Assembly (NCBI GenBank): GCA_947625025.1
Contig: CANQMQ010000012.1
Location: 1-55,073, forward strand
Origin: an uncultured Clostridia bacterium
GTDB lineage: Bacteria; Bacillota; Clostridia; Christensenellales; Borkfalkiaceae
DNA length: 55,073 nt
Reading direction: 5' to 3'
Shown here: piece by piece, positions 1 to 8,461 of the stretch
How the letters are laid out: every line of letters begins with the position of its first letter
Numbering within the stretch: the stretch's first letter is position 1
The notes under the pieces: model-generated
Told to the model about the DNA's origin: nothing
Database searches by the model: none
What the model saw: the letters and a program-made list of their open reading frames with translations, nothing else
Made by a program: the position numbers and the translations under genes

Positions 1-122
1 CCGCTCTTCCCCACGATGAATACCATGCCCCTATCCTGCAAAGTGAAGGATACATGGCTAAGTGCGACTACCTTCTTCCTTCCCCGTCCATAAACCTTTG
101 TGATGTCTCTTACTTCAATCAT
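1..122 (-). CDS. ABC transporter ATP-binding protein, N-terminal fragment (cut by window edge)
   Basis: The first 40 codons of an ATPase that continues beyond the left edge. The frame opens MIEVRDITKVYGRG, then a strand ending VALSHVSFTL, and runs into FIVGKSG, the beginning of a Walker A P-loop; this is the usual start of an ABC nucleotide-binding domain. The wording GMVFIVGKSG resembles the MacB/Vex2-like class, often paired or fused with FtsX-type permeases, but too little is present to be sure. AAGGAA lies about 9 bases before the ATG. It is 35 bp downstream of the GH127 gene on the same strand, so co-transcription is likely. Confidence 0.75.
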   Translation of the reverse strand, partial: MIEVRDITKVYGRGRKKVVALSHVSFTLQDRGMVFIVGKS

Positions 123-157
123 GGTCTCAATTCCTTGCCTTTTTGATTACGCTCCCG

Positions 158-2107
158 TTAAAGGGCGCCCTCCGTAAACTTGAAATAGATGCCGTACCGC
201 TCGGTGTGTTGGCGGAAATAGTAGGAATACACGAGGGCTTGGTCGGTATCCGAAAGGCGGAATTTGCCGTCCGCCCCCCGCTGAAGATGTTCCCCGATGG
301 ATGCCATGAATTCTTGCACGCTCCCCTTCACCTTCACGGTCTCGGAGAAGCCACCCATGTCCGCATTGGCGGGCACGGTTACGTTGACGCCCGTGGTCCC
401 CTCAGACATGGTACCCTCCCCGAGCTCCGCCGCGAGCACATAGGGGCCGTATTTGAAGGCATAGGTATTCGGCGAATCGGGCAAGTTATAGGCCTTCACC
501 GCCTTTTTCATGGTGACGGTTACGGTGTTTCCGCCCTCGACGGGCAGGCAATAGAAGCCATCCTTCTCTTCTCCCGCCGCCCTGCCGTCCACGGTGACTT
601 CAAAGCTCTCCGCCCAATCGGGGATCCTGAGCCTGAGTTCAAAGGAGCCCTCCTCGATGTGCACGGTGACGGTATCCGAATTCTCGAGGTCTGCCGCCGT
701 TGAAAGTTTTGCTTTATCCGTTTCGAGGGTGGAGGAGAGGTAGAGGGAGAGGGTCACGGTGTTTCCATCGAGGAAGTAGATGCTATCGTTGAGCTTGGTG
801 AAGTTCTCCATGCCGCTCCCCGTGCAGCACCAGAAGTTGCCCGTGGGCGTCGAATACACCTTGAAATACCCCGTTGCCATCGATTGGAAGTAAGTCGTCA
901 TGCCCGTTTCGGGGTTTTGGGAGGCCCAAATATCGTTGAGATAGGCGTTTTCGTAATAATCTAAATACTTCTTCTCCCGCGTGGCCGCAAAGAGCATGCG
1001 GGAGAGCTTGAGCATGTTGTATACGTTGCACGTCTCGCAGTTGGCATTGGTGCGCTCGGCATCGAGGACGTTGTCGAGCCCGAAGTGCTCCCACTCCGAA
1101 TTGCCGCCCGTGATGTAGGTGTGCCGCTCGAGGACGCGCTCCCAGAACTTTTCGGCCACTTCGAGGCAACGCTCCGCCTCCACCTTCTGCCCCCCGATCT
1201 TCTTGCCGTTTACGGAGAGGTAGCGGTTGAGGGCGCCGATGATCTTCGGGATGGTGGTGTTGGCGTGCACGTCGTTGAGGTAGTTGTCCCGTTCGGAAAG
1301 GATATCCTCGAAGAGGGCCTCTTCATCGAAGGCATGCGCGGCGATCGCATACTTCTGCTCCCCCGTGAGGCGGTAGAGGTTATACATGCAGTCGTTCATC
1401 CCCCCGTATTCCACATCGAGCACGGTGAGGCGGGTCACTTCATCCCACCCTTCGGTGCGCCTCACCACCCAATCCCCGAGGCCCTTTACGACGCCGAGCG
1501 CCGCCTTGCTGCCCGTATATTCGGCGACGTCGATGAGCCCCGCGATGAGCTTGTGCATGGTGTACCACGGCACCCAAGCCTCGGTGACGATGTTGGTTTT
1601 ACCGCGTTCTACATTATCGAACTGCGCTTCGGGGGCAAGCCCAACCTGATGGGCGCCCCACAAAAAGCCTGCGGAAGCCCCCGCCGAGGCGGCGTGCTCC
1701 TGGCACTCCTTGAGGCCCTCGATGAGCGTATCGATGCGCTCCTTTACGGCCTCCCTCTGCGCCTCGGGCGTCATGGCGTTTGCATACGCCTTCGCGAGGG
1801 CGGAGAGGTAGTGCCCCATCGTATGCCCCCCGATGAGCGCCCCCTCCCAACCGCCGCCGTAGGGCGTGGCGTTCGCAGGGAGCCCCGCATTGGTGCGGAA
1901 ATCGGCGAGCAGCCTCTTCCCATCGAGCGAGAGCAGGTATTCGAGCTCCTTTTTCACTGCGTTTACGGCATACGCATCGGAGAGCGTCACCTTGGAGACC
2001 GAGGCAAACCCCGCCTCTTCCTCATTTTTACAGCCCGCAAGCGTGGGGCAGGCGGAGGCCGTCATGGCCGCGGCAAGTGTCATTGCGGTAATTCTTTTGA
2101 TGTTCAT
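158..2107 (-). CDS. GH127 family beta-L-arabinofuranosidase-like lipoprotein
   Basis: Predicted glycoside hydrolase of 649 residues that would remove terminal L-arabinofuranose from plant glycans or glycoproteins outside the cell. The N-terminus is a lipoprotein signal ending in LAGC (Cys about 26), so the enzyme should be membrane-anchored. Family features are GGWEGALIGGHTMGHYLSAL near residue 95, NANCETCN near 356-359 and FWCCTGSG near 426. In characterised GH127 enzymes the corresponding Glu and three Cys residues hold zinc, one Cys being the nucleophile. The start has a GGGGGAAAT ribosome binding site. Related DUF1680 families act on other sugars, so the substrate is inferred. Confidence 0.85.
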   Translation of the reverse strand: MNIKRITAMTLAAAMTASACPTLAGCKNEEEAGFASVSKVTLSDAYAVNAVKKELEYLLSLDGKRLLADFRTNAGLPANATPYGGGWEGALIGGHTMGHYLSALAKAYANAMTPEAQREAVKERIDTLIEGLKECQEHAASAGASAGFLWGAHQVGLAPEAQFDNVERGKTNIVTEAWVPWYTMHKLIAGLIDVAEYTGSKAALGVVKGLGDWVVRRTEGWDEVTRLTVLDVEYGGMNDCMYNLYRLTGEQKYAIAAHAFDEEALFEDILSERDNYLNDVHANTTIPKIIGALNRYLSVNGKKIGGQKVEAERCLEVAEKFWERVLERHTYITGGNSEWEHFGLDNVLDAERTNANCETCNVYNMLKLSRMLFAATREKKYLDYYENAYLNDIWASQNPETGMTTYFQSMATGYFKVYSTPTGNFWCCTGSGMENFTKLNDSIYFLDGNTVTLSLYLSSTLETDKAKLSTAADLENSDTVTVHIEEGSFELRLRIPDWAESFEVTVDGRAAGEEKDGFYCLPVEGGNTVTVTMKKAVKAYNLPDSPNTYAFKYGPYVLAAELGEGTMSEGTTGVNVTVPANADMGGFSETVKVKGSVQEFMASIGEHLQRGADGKFRLSDTDQALVYSYYFRQHTERYGIYFKFTEGAL

Positions 2108-2180
2108 ATTTCCCCCTTTTTTTGAACTTCTCTATTGTATCACGGTTACAAGGACATTGCGTGAAATCCTTCAAACAAAT

Positions 2181-2197
2181 GTGAAAAATATTTTCAC
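2181..2197. promoter_or_regulatory. 7-bp inverted repeat upstream of the GH127 gene (possible operator)
   Basis: GTGAAAA-ATA-TTTTCAC is a perfect palindrome. It lies about 45 bp upstream of a TACAAT -10-like element (2134-2139, minus strand) and 75-90 bp before the GH127 start. The position suits a sugar-responsive regulator, but no regulator gene is in view and a clear -35 box is missing. Confidence 0.3.
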
Positions 2198-2250
2198 TTA
2201 CCACAGGATAATTTCGCAAATCTCTTCCATGGACAGCTGCCCAAAAAGAA

Positions 2251-2275
2251 GGGCGGCTCCCTTTGGGAGCCGCCC
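2251..2275 (-). terminator. Rho-independent terminator after the 217-residue gene
   Basis: An 11-bp GC-rich stem (GGGCGGCTCCC / GGGAGCCGCCC) with a 3-base loop. On the minus strand it is followed by TTCTTTTT. It lies 40 bp after the stop codon at 2316. Confidence 0.85.
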
Positions 2276-2315
2276 CTTGGCAATCGTATTCCGTTTTCCG
2301 TAAACCGCACTGCGC

Positions 2316-2969
2316 CTACTTCTTACTGCATGCCCTGCCCTGCGGATAGAGAGGAAGCTCGAAGAAGCCCGAGCACACCTCCTGCGTATACTCCTGTGCG
2401 GGCGGAATGGCGCAGTAGCCATAGCTCGGCACGAGGAGCTCCACCTGCATCGCGATCTTGAGGATACAGGTGACGCATGCGCTGAGCACGAAGGAGCCCG
2501 TCGTCGCATCGAAACTCCCCTCGGGGGAGACGCACGAAGCCACCGAAGTCACCGTAAACGGCATCACGGATGCGGGCGGTACGTACATGAGGACGTCCTC
2601 GGTGAGGCTTATCGAGCTCTCCGCGACGCCCTCCGCGCCGTTGGCATCCACATAGACGATCTCGATGGGGATGGTGACGGTCGCCTGTACACGGGCACAG
2701 CAGCCCTCCGCCTGCCGCTCTACGTTCACATTGGAGACGGTCCCGATGGAGGAAGTGGAGCGGGCGCTCACGAAGGTGAGCGGATATGTAGGAGCGGCGG
2801 GGGTGAAATTTACGGGAACGGCGGTATAGTTTTCGAGGCGGGTCTGCACGATGCCCGCATCGAAGATTTTCTCCGCTTGGATGCACACCTTCTCACAGAG
2901 ACCGTTTAAGGGGTTGCCCGAAATGGTCCCCGGGCAATGGTCGGATGAAAAATTGGAAAAAAATGACAT
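2316..2969 (-). CDS. Conserved clostridial protein of unknown function
   Basis: A 217-residue protein with no signal peptide or membrane segment. It has about ten Cys residues scattered along it (for example CEKVCIQ near 25, EGCC, ACVTCILK, EVCSGFF). The middle reads like a beta-sandwich: IPIEIVYVDANGAEG, then VLMYVPPASVMPFTV. This is distantly reminiscent of the SPOCS/DUF3794 domains of spore proteins such as SipL, but I cannot establish homology by eye. The ending VPSYGYCAIPPAQEYTQEVC is, from memory, typical of a widespread uncharacterised clostridial family. GGAGG precedes the ATG at a good distance, and it has its own terminator. Confidence 0.7.
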   Translation of the reverse strand: MSFFSNFSSDHCPGTISGNPLNGLCEKVCIQAEKIFDAGIVQTRLENYTAVPVNFTPAAPTYPLTFVSARSTSSIGTVSNVNVERQAEGCCARVQATVTIPIEIVYVDANGAEGVAESSISLTEDVLMYVPPASVMPFTVTSVASCVSPEGSFDATTGSFVLSACVTCILKIAMQVELLVPSYGYCAIPPAQEYTQEVCSGFFELPLYPQGRACSKK

Positions 2970-3035
2970 TTGTTACCTCCGTATCAACCTTATCGGTTTA
3001 CTCTATCGTATGCGGCGGAGCGCTTTTCGGGTGCA

Positions 3036-3317
3036 TCAGAGCACGACCGTCTGCCCCACGTACAGCCGCCGCGTACCATTCTTTTCCTCAAACGCCTTCA
3101 TGCTTCCGCAGAGCATGCTCCTGCTCTCCCCGCCCCGCACGCGGTAGAGATTGCCCGCGGGGGGAAGCTCCAAGATTTGCCCCTCCCAAAGTTCTGCGGT
3201 GAGATTATTTTTGAGGACGAGGAGGCGGGGGGTGGTGTGGAAGGTCTCTGCGACTTCGGAGAGGGTCTGCCCCCGCTTGACGCGGTAGTACTTGGGCGTT
3301 ACGAGACAAAGTTTCAT
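3036..3317 (-). CDS. Small LysM-domain protein
   Basis: A 93-residue protein with no signal peptide. Residues 10-52 (YYRVKRGQTLSEVAETF, then LLVLKNNLTAELWEGQILELP) are a LysM module, the fold that binds N-acetylglucosamine in peptidoglycan or chitin. The second half (NLYRVRGGESRSMLCGSMKAF, ending RRLYVGQTVVL) looks like a degenerate second LysM. Intracellular LysM proteins of this size are often attached to spore or cortex layers in Firmicutes, but nothing here proves it. AGGA lies 7 bases upstream of the ATG. It is divergent from the flippase gene and 66 bp upstream of the 217-residue gene on the same strand. Confidence 0.75.
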   Translation of the reverse strand: MKLCLVTPKYYRVKRGQTLSEVAETFHTTPRLLVLKNNLTAELWEGQILELPPAGNLYRVRGGESRSMLCGSMKAFEEKNGTRRLYVGQTVVL

Positions 3318-3372
3318 GCCTCTATCCTATGCGCCCGCTCATAAAAAGGTGACGCTTTTCATAAAATACCGC

Positions 3373-4917
3373 ATGAACTTGTATAAGACGGCGGCGATCG
3401 TCACCCTCTTTTCCTTCTTTGAACACGCCCTCGGCTTCCTCTACCGCATCATCCTCTCCCGCACCTTGGGGCCCGAGGGGCTGGGCATCTATCAAACTGC
3501 CCTCTCCGTCTTTGCGGTCTTTCTCACCGTCTCCTCCTCGGGGCTGCCCATCACCCTCTCCCGCACCATCGCAAAGCACCGCGCCCATGGGGATGAGCAC
3601 GGCGTACAGTCTGCGACGGCGGCGGCCATTCTTTTGACGCTTGCCGTGAGCGTACCCGTGACCCTCCTCCTCTTCCTCCTCCGCACCCCGTTTTCCGCCA
3701 TCTTTTCGGACCCGCGCTGTGCGGACCTCTTCTACATCCTCCTCTTCGGGCTCTCCTTTACCTCCGTCTATGCCATCATCCGCGGAAGTTTTTGGGGAAA
3801 TAAGCGCTTCTTTGCGTACTCCCTCATCGAACTCATCGAGGAGATCGTGATGATCGGGGTGGGGGTGGTGCTCTTGACGTTCTTCTCGACGGGCGTTGCC
3901 GATGTCAACAAGGCGGCGGTGGCGGTGCTCATCTCCTACCTCTGCTCCTTCACGATCGCCGCCCTCTACTTCTGGGCGAAGGGCGGTCGGCTCCGCCCTC
4001 CCAAGGGACAATTTTTACCCCTCCTCCGCGCTTCCGCCCCCGTAACCGCGATGCGTACGTGTTCCTCCCTCGTGGGCTCCCTCGTCTCCGTGCTCTTCCC
4101 CATGCGCATGATGGCGGCGGGGAGCTCCTCTACGCAGGCCATTTCCGCTTACGGGGTGGTCGGGGGCATGGTGATGCCCATCCTTACCATCCCGAGCTCG
4201 CTCATCAGCTCCATCGCCCTCGTGCTCGTGCCCGAACTCTCCGAATGTTTCTATCGGGGGGAGCGGGAGAAGCTCACCGCCCTCACCAAAAAGGCGCTCG
4301 ATATGACGCTGCTCATCGCGGGCGTACTCGTCCCCTTCCTCATTGCATGCGGGGAGGGCATCGGCATTCTGCTCTACTCCAATGCGGAGAGCGGCAGGCT
4401 CATCGGGCAATTCGCCTTCATCCTCCTTCCGATGAGCGTTACGATGATCGCGACGAGCATGCTCAACAGCCTCGGCTGTGAACGGGAGACCCTGCTCTTC
4501 TTCCTCATCGGCTCCGCCTGCATGCTGCTCGCCGTGTGGGTGCTCCCGCCCTACCTCGGGAGCGCGGCGCTCCTCGTGGGTATGGCGGCCGATTATACCC
4601 TTACGGCGGTCTGCTCCCTCCTGCTGCTCATGAAGAAGGTGGGGCGGCTACACGCGGGCGGGTACGCATGCAAGCTCCTCTTGGTGACTGCCGTTTCCGC
4701 CCTCGTGGGGATGGGCGTGAGGGCGCTCTGTATGCAGTACCTCGGCTTTGTGCCCGCCCTCCTTCTCACCTGCCTCGCCGTGGGGATATGCGAACTCGTA
4801 GGCATACACATTTTCTCCCTCTTCGACTTTGCTTCCTTCTTCCGAAAACTGCTCTCCCGTAAAAAGAAAGGCACCCATGTCCGAAAGGGTGCCCTAAAAA
4901 GCGGTGATGTAAAATAG
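3373..4917 (+). CDS. spoVB: Polysaccharide flippase, SpoVB/MurJ (MOP) superfamily
   Basis: A membrane protein of 514 residues with about 14 hydrophobic segments, the usual size for SpoVB (about 518). The opening NLYKTAAIVTLFSFFEHALGF and SRTLGPEGLGIYQTALSVF is the N-terminal polysaccharide-biosynthesis signature of the family. These proteins flip lipid-linked peptidoglycan or polysaccharide precursors; in Bacillus, SpoVB serves the spore cortex. The start is uncertain: ATG at 3373 gives the family length but lacks a good ribosome binding site, and GTG at 3349 is an in-frame alternative. It is one of only three plus-strand genes here, so a specific sporulation role is inferred from family name only. 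Confidence 0.85.
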   Translation: MNLYKTAAIVTLFSFFEHALGFLYRIILSRTLGPEGLGIYQTALSVFAVFLTVSSSGLPITLSRTIAKHRAHGDEHGVQSATAAAILLTLAVSVPVTLLLFLLRTPFSAIFSDPRCADLFYILLFGLSFTSVYAIIRGSFWGNKRFFAYSLIELIEEIVMIGVGVVLLTFFSTGVADVNKAAVAVLISYLCSFTIAALYFWAKGGRLRPPKGQFLPLLRASAPVTAMRTCSSLVGSLVSVLFPMRMMAAGSSSTQAISAYGVVGGMVMPILTIPSSLISSIALVLVPELSECFYRGEREKLTALTKKALDMTLLIAGVLVPFLIACGEGIGILLYSNAESGRLIGQFAFILLPMSVTMIATSMLNSLGCERETLLFFLIGSACMLLAVWVLPPYLGSAALLVGMAADYTLTAVCSLLLLMKKVGRLHAGGYACKLLLVTAVSALVGMGVRALCMQYLGFVPALLLTCLAVGICELVGIHIFSLFDFASFFRKLLSRKKKGTHVRKGALKSGDVK

Positions 4918-4921
4918 AAGC

Positions 4922-4951
4922 GCGCCCCGAACGGCTTGCCGTTCGGGGCGC
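4922..4951. terminator. Hairpin between convergent spoVB and pgi
   Basis: A perfect 13-bp stem (GCGCCCCGAACGG / CCGTTCGGGGCGC) with a CTTG tetraloop. It sits 4 bp after the spoVB stop and 13 bp after the pgi stop. The following bases are only moderately T-rich on either strand, so it probably acts in both directions but inefficiently. Confidence 0.75.
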
Positions 4952-4964
4952 TTGAAGTTCTCAC

Positions 4965-6392
4965 TTAGACGATGGCATCGGGGTCGGAGGCGGAATTCTC
5001 GAGCTCCCTTCTCTGCAAATCGTAACCGGGCTTGCCGAGGAGGGCGAAAGTCGCCTTCTTGCCCGCTTCCACGCCGGGCTGATTGAAGGTATCGATGTTG
5101 AACATCGCCCCCGCGTAAGCCGTCTGCATCTCGAAGAGGAAGAGGAGCTGGCCGAGCGTATACTCGTTGACGGCGGGCAGGTGGATGGTGTAATTCATCC
5201 TGCCGGCCTTGGTGAGCGCAAACGCCGTCGCCCTGTTCTCCGCCTGGATGAGCTCTTCCATCGTATGGCCGCCGAGGAAGGAAACGTCGGGAATATCCTC
5301 ACAGCCGTGCGGGATGGGCATCTTTTCCTTATAACTGCCTACGGAGAGGAAGGTAACGACCTTATCATACGGGCCCTCCGTGTAGAGCTGGACCTGCGAA
5401 TGCTGATCGGTGACGCCGAGGGCCTTGACGGGCGTCTGCCCCACATGGCAGGGCTTGCCGTCGAGGGTGACGTTCTTGCCGAGCGATTCCGCCCACAGCT
5501 GCGCATACCAATCGGAGATGTAACGAAGGTTGTCCGAATAGGGCATGAGCACGCCGATGTTCTTTCCGTCATTCATCGCGATATATTGCAGGGTGGCGCA
5601 AAGAAGGGCGGGATTCTTGCGGAGGTCTGCCGTCTTGCAGCGCTTATCCATCGCCGCCGCCCCTTTGAGCATGGTCTTGATGTCGATGCCGAGCACCGCC
5701 GCGGGCAGCAGGCCTACGGGGGAGAGTTCGGAGAATCTTCCGCCTACGCCGTCGGGGAGCACATAGGATTTCACGCCGCCGAGGCGGGCAGAGATCTTCA
5801 CGAGGTTGCCCCGTGCCGCATCCGTCGTAAAGATGACGTTCTCCTTGATGTTGACGCCCGCCTTTTGGAGCAGGTCGGAGATGATGAGGTACTGCGCCAT
5901 CGTCTCGCTCGTGGCACCCGATTTCGAAATGACGTTGAAGCAAGTCTTGCTCACGTCTATGACGTCGAGCAGTTCCTTCATGCGGACGGGGTCTACGTTG
6001 TCCTCCACGAAGAAGCGGGGCCCCCTTCTCTTGGACTTGGGCAAGTCGTTGTAATGCAGGTGGCAGAGAGCGTTGAAGGCCATGATGGGGCCGAGGGCGG
6101 AGCCGCCGATGCCGAGCACGACGAAGTTCTCAAACTTGCGGCGCACGAGTTTTGCGGTCGCAAGGATATCGGCAACAATTTCATTCTGGTTATAGGGGAG
6201 CTCCGTCCAACCCATGAAGAGTTCATCTTTGCCCCTGTTTTCGGCTACGTATGCGTGTGCGGCCTTGGCGAGTTTCTTGTGCGCATCGAGGGTGTGTGCG
6301 GAGATGCCCTTCCCCCCCAAACGCTTGTCCGTCATGTTGGTGTAGTCAACGGTAATGCGCATCTCCTTGCGCTGTTCTTCACTCAGTTTCAT
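4965..6392 (-). CDS. pgi: Glucose-6-phosphate isomerase
   Basis: Cytosolic enzyme interconverting glucose-6-phosphate and fructose-6-phosphate in glycolysis and gluconeogenesis. The 475-residue protein has the phosphosugar-binding stretches VVLGIGGSALGP (near 93), SKSGATSETMAQYLI (near 157) and GGRFSELSPVGLLPAA (near 217). The C-terminal signature region NIDTFNQPGVEAGKK carries the expected catalytic Gln and Lys. Length is usual for the bacterial Firmicute form. The start is preceded by TTGGGAGGAAAAT. It stands alone with its own promoter (6436-6464) and shares a terminator hairpin with spoVB. Confidence 0.96.
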   Translation of the reverse strand: MKLSEEQRKEMRITVDYTNMTDKRLGGKGISAHTLDAHKKLAKAAHAYVAENRGKDELFMGWTELPYNQNEIVADILATAKLVRRKFENFVVLGIGGSALGPIMAFNALCHLHYNDLPKSKRRGPRFFVEDNVDPVRMKELLDVIDVSKTCFNVISKSGATSETMAQYLIISDLLQKAGVNIKENVIFTTDAARGNLVKISARLGGVKSYVLPDGVGGRFSELSPVGLLPAAVLGIDIKTMLKGAAAMDKRCKTADLRKNPALLCATLQYIAMNDGKNIGVLMPYSDNLRYISDWYAQLWAESLGKNVTLDGKPCHVGQTPVKALGVTDQHSQVQLYTEGPYDKVVTFLSVGSYKEKMPIPHGCEDIPDVSFLGGHTMEELIQAENRATAFALTKAGRMNYTIHLPAVNEYTLGQLLFLFEMQTAYAGAMFNIDTFNQPGVEAGKKATFALLGKPGYDLQRRELENSASDPDAIV

Positions 6393-6435
6393 ATTTTCCT
6401 CCCAAAAATTCGTACATCACTTCGATGTCTCCTCT

Positions 6436-6464
6436 ATTATAGCACGATTCTTTTCCAATAGCAA
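6436..6464 (-). promoter_or_regulatory. Sigma-A promoter of pgi
   Basis: Minus-strand TTGCTA (6459-6464), a 17-bp spacer, and a perfect TATAAT (6436-6441), about 45 bp upstream of the pgi ATG. Confidence 0.7.
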
Positions 6465-6504
6465 GGCGACAAGTTAAAAAAGTAAAAATTTATTGCATAT
6501 AAAA

Positions 6505-6535
6505 AACTTGCGCGGAAGGGATTTCCGCGCAAGTT
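6505..6535 (-). terminator. Terminator of the ylxM-ffh-rpsP-khpA operon
   Basis: A 13-bp stem (AACTTGCGCGGAA / TTCCGCGCAAGTT) with a 5-base loop. On the minus strand a T-run follows (complement of A at 6501-6506). It starts 15 bp after the khpA stop. Confidence 0.85.
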
Positions 6536-6549
6536 GATTTTTTGGGGCG

Positions 6550-6792
6550 TTACGCCTCTTCGTGCTCCTTGATCTCCACGTTATACTTCTTGCTATCCCG
6601 CGGGGTGGCGGCGCGCACGAGGGTGCGGAGCGCCTTTGCGATCTTGCCCTGTTTGCCTATCACCTTGCCCATATCCGAATCGGCAAGGAGAACGGTGACG
6701 GTGATCTCATCCTCCGTCTCTTCGACGCGGTATTCGATCTTATCCTTCTCTTCGGCAAACTGTTCGACGATGTACTTGATCAGTTCGAGCAT
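6550..6792 (-). CDS. khpA: KH-domain RNA-binding protein KhpA
   Basis: An 80-residue single KH domain with the RNA-binding GxxG loop in VIGKQGKIAKALRTLVRAA (near 43-60). KhpA (YlqC family) pairs with the Jag/KhpB protein in Firmicutes and affects cell-length control and sRNA-related RNA binding. Its place directly after rpsP is the conserved one in Gram-positive bacteria. The rimM-trmD-rplS genes that often follow are absent; the operon ends here with a terminator. Confidence 0.92.
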   Translation of the reverse strand: MLELIKYIVEQFAEEKDKIEYRVEETEDEITVTVLLADSDMGKVIGKQGKIAKALRTLVRAATPRDSKKYNVEIKEHEEA

Positions 6793-6816
6793 ACGTTGAC
6801 CTCCCGTAAATCAGGC

Positions 6817-7110
6817 TTACTTCTTCTTTTTCTTGCCCTTCGTCTTGGAAGGGGAGAGCTTTTCGCTCTTCTCGAGCGCACCCGCACGGACGAGCAGGTT
6901 CTTCACGGTCTCGGTGGGCTGTACGCCCTTTGCGAGCCATTCCTTCGCCTTCTCGACATCGAGGGTGAGCGTCACGGGTTCGGACTTCGGATCATAGAAG
7001 CCGACTTTCTCGATGTACTCACCCGTTGCGGCCTTGCGTGCATCCGCGACGACGATACGGTAAACGGGAGATTTCTTATCGCCCATTCTTACCAATCTCA
7101 TTTTGACCAT
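6817..7110 (-). CDS. rpsP: 30S ribosomal protein S16
   Basis: A 97-residue small-subunit protein that binds 16S rRNA during 30S assembly. The start MVKMRLVRMGDKKSPVYRIV and the stretch EYIEKVGFYDPKSEPVTLTLD are diagnostic. The C-terminus is a Lys-rich tail (PSKTKGKKKKK), longer than in many S16 proteins. It is 37 bp downstream of ffh and 24 bp upstream of khpA, with GGAGGTTACAACTATG at the start. Confidence 0.97.
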   Translation of the reverse strand: MVKMRLVRMGDKKSPVYRIVVADARKAATGEYIEKVGFYDPKSEPVTLTLDVEKAKEWLAKGVQPTETVKNLLVRAGALEKSEKLSPSKTKGKKKKK

Positions 7111-7147
7111 AGTTGTAACCTCCGGAATCTATTGGTATTTTTTGGTT

Positions 7148-8461
7148 TCAAAAGGGAAATTTACGCCTGCCGCCCTTGAATTGCTTCATGAGCTGCTTGG
7201 TCTGCTCAAATTGCTTGAGGAGACGGTTGACATCCTGCAAACTCGTCCCCGAGCCTGCGGCGATGCGCTTTTTGCGGGAATAGTTGAGAATTTGCGGATT
7301 ATCCCGCTCCTTGGGCGTCATGGAGAGGATGATGGCGCGGATGCGCTCGATCTGCTTCTCATCGACGTCGCCCTCATTCAGCTTCAGTTTGCCCGCCCCG
7401 GGGAGCATGCCCACCAGCGCGCTCGCTCCCCCCATCCGCTTGAGCGTTTCGAATTGCGTCAAGTAATCGGAGAGGGTGAAGGAGTTCTCGCGCATCTTGC
7501 GCTCCATCTCCTTTGCCTGCTGTTCGGTAACGGCCTCCTGCGCCTTCTCGATGAGGGAGAGCACGTCTCCCATCCCCAAGATACGGCTCGCCATGCGATC
7601 GGGGTAGAAGGGCTCCAAATCGGTGAGCTTCTCCCCCACGCCGATGAATTTGATGGGCTTGCCCGTCACCGCCTTGATGGAGAGGCAGGCGCCGCCGCGG
7701 GTATCGCCGTCGAGCTTGGTGAGCACGACGCCCGTAATGGCAAGGCGGGCATTGAAGGTTTCGGCAACGTTGACGGCATCCTGCCCCGTCATGGCGTCTA
7801 CGGTGAGCAGAATTTCGGTGACGTCTACCGCCTTCGTGATGTCCTCGAGCTCCGCCATCAGCTTCTCATCGATGTGGAGCCGCCCCGCGGTATCGAGAAT
7901 GACGGTATCGAAGCCCATGCGGCGGGCGTAGTCCACGGCCTCCTTCGCCGTCTTGACGGGGCTCTGGGTCCCCCGCTCCAAGACTTCGCACCCCGCCTTC
8001 GCACCCACGACCTTGAGCTGATCGATGGCGGCAGGGCGGTAGATATCCCCCGCCACGAGCAGGGGCCGTTTTCCTTGCTTTTTGAGGAGCATGCCGAGCT
8101 TGGCGCAGAGCGTCGTCTTTCCCGCGCCCTGCAGGCCGCACATCATAATGACGGTGGGGAGCTTCGGGGAGACTTCGAGCTTGGCATTGGCGGGGCCCAT
8201 CAGGGCGATGAGCTCTTCGTTGACGATCTTAATGACCTGTTGGGCGGGGTTGAGGCTCTGGAGCACCTGTTGGCCCACCGCCTTTTCGGAAACTTCTGCG
8301 ATGAAGTTCTTGGCAACCTTGATGTTGACATCCGCCTCGAGGAGGGCGATGCGCACCTCCCGCATGGCGGATTTTATCTCAAGCTCGGTAAGTTTACCGC
8401 GCTTTGTGAGCTTGGAAAAGATGTGGTTGAGCCGCTCCGAGAGCGATTCGAAGAGCGCCAT
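7148..8461 (-). CDS. ffh: Signal recognition particle protein Ffh (SRP54)
   Basis: GTPase of the signal recognition particle. It binds 4.5S/6S SRP RNA and the signal sequences of nascent membrane proteins and docks with FtsY. The 437 residues show an N domain, then the G domain with P-loop GLQGAGKTTLCAKLG (near 109), DTAGRLHIDEKL (near 190) and TKLDGDTRGG (near 248). The M domain follows (from about 300), with the RNA-binding stretch SRKKRIAAGSGTSLQDVNRLL. It is rather poor in the Met bristles of the family. Its ATG immediately follows the ylxM stop, indicating translational coupling. Confidence 0.97.
   Translation of the reverse strand: MALFESLSERLNHIFSKLTKRGKLTELEIKSAMREVRIALLEADVNIKVAKNFIAEVSEKAVGQQVLQSLNPAQQVIKIVNEELIALMGPANAKLEVSPKLPTVIMMCGLQGAGKTTLCAKLGMLLKKQGKRPLLVAGDIYRPAAIDQLKVVGAKAGCEVLERGTQSPVKTAKEAVDYARRMGFDTVILDTAGRLHIDEKLMAELEDITKAVDVTEILLTVDAMTGQDAVNVAETFNARLAITGVVLTKLDGDTRGGACLSIKAVTGKPIKFIGVGEKLTDLEPFYPDRMASRILGMGDVLSLIEKAQEAVTEQQAKEMERKMRENSFTLSDYLTQFETLKRMGGASALVGMLPGAGKLKLNEGDVDEKQIERIRAIILSMTPKERDNPQILNYSRKKRIAAGSGTSLQDVNRLLKQFEQTKQLMKQFKGGRRKFPF

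Noticed and set aside
5181-6461. 426-codon plus-strand frame opposite pgi
   Set aside because: Shadow of pgi, which has all isomerase signatures on the minus strand.
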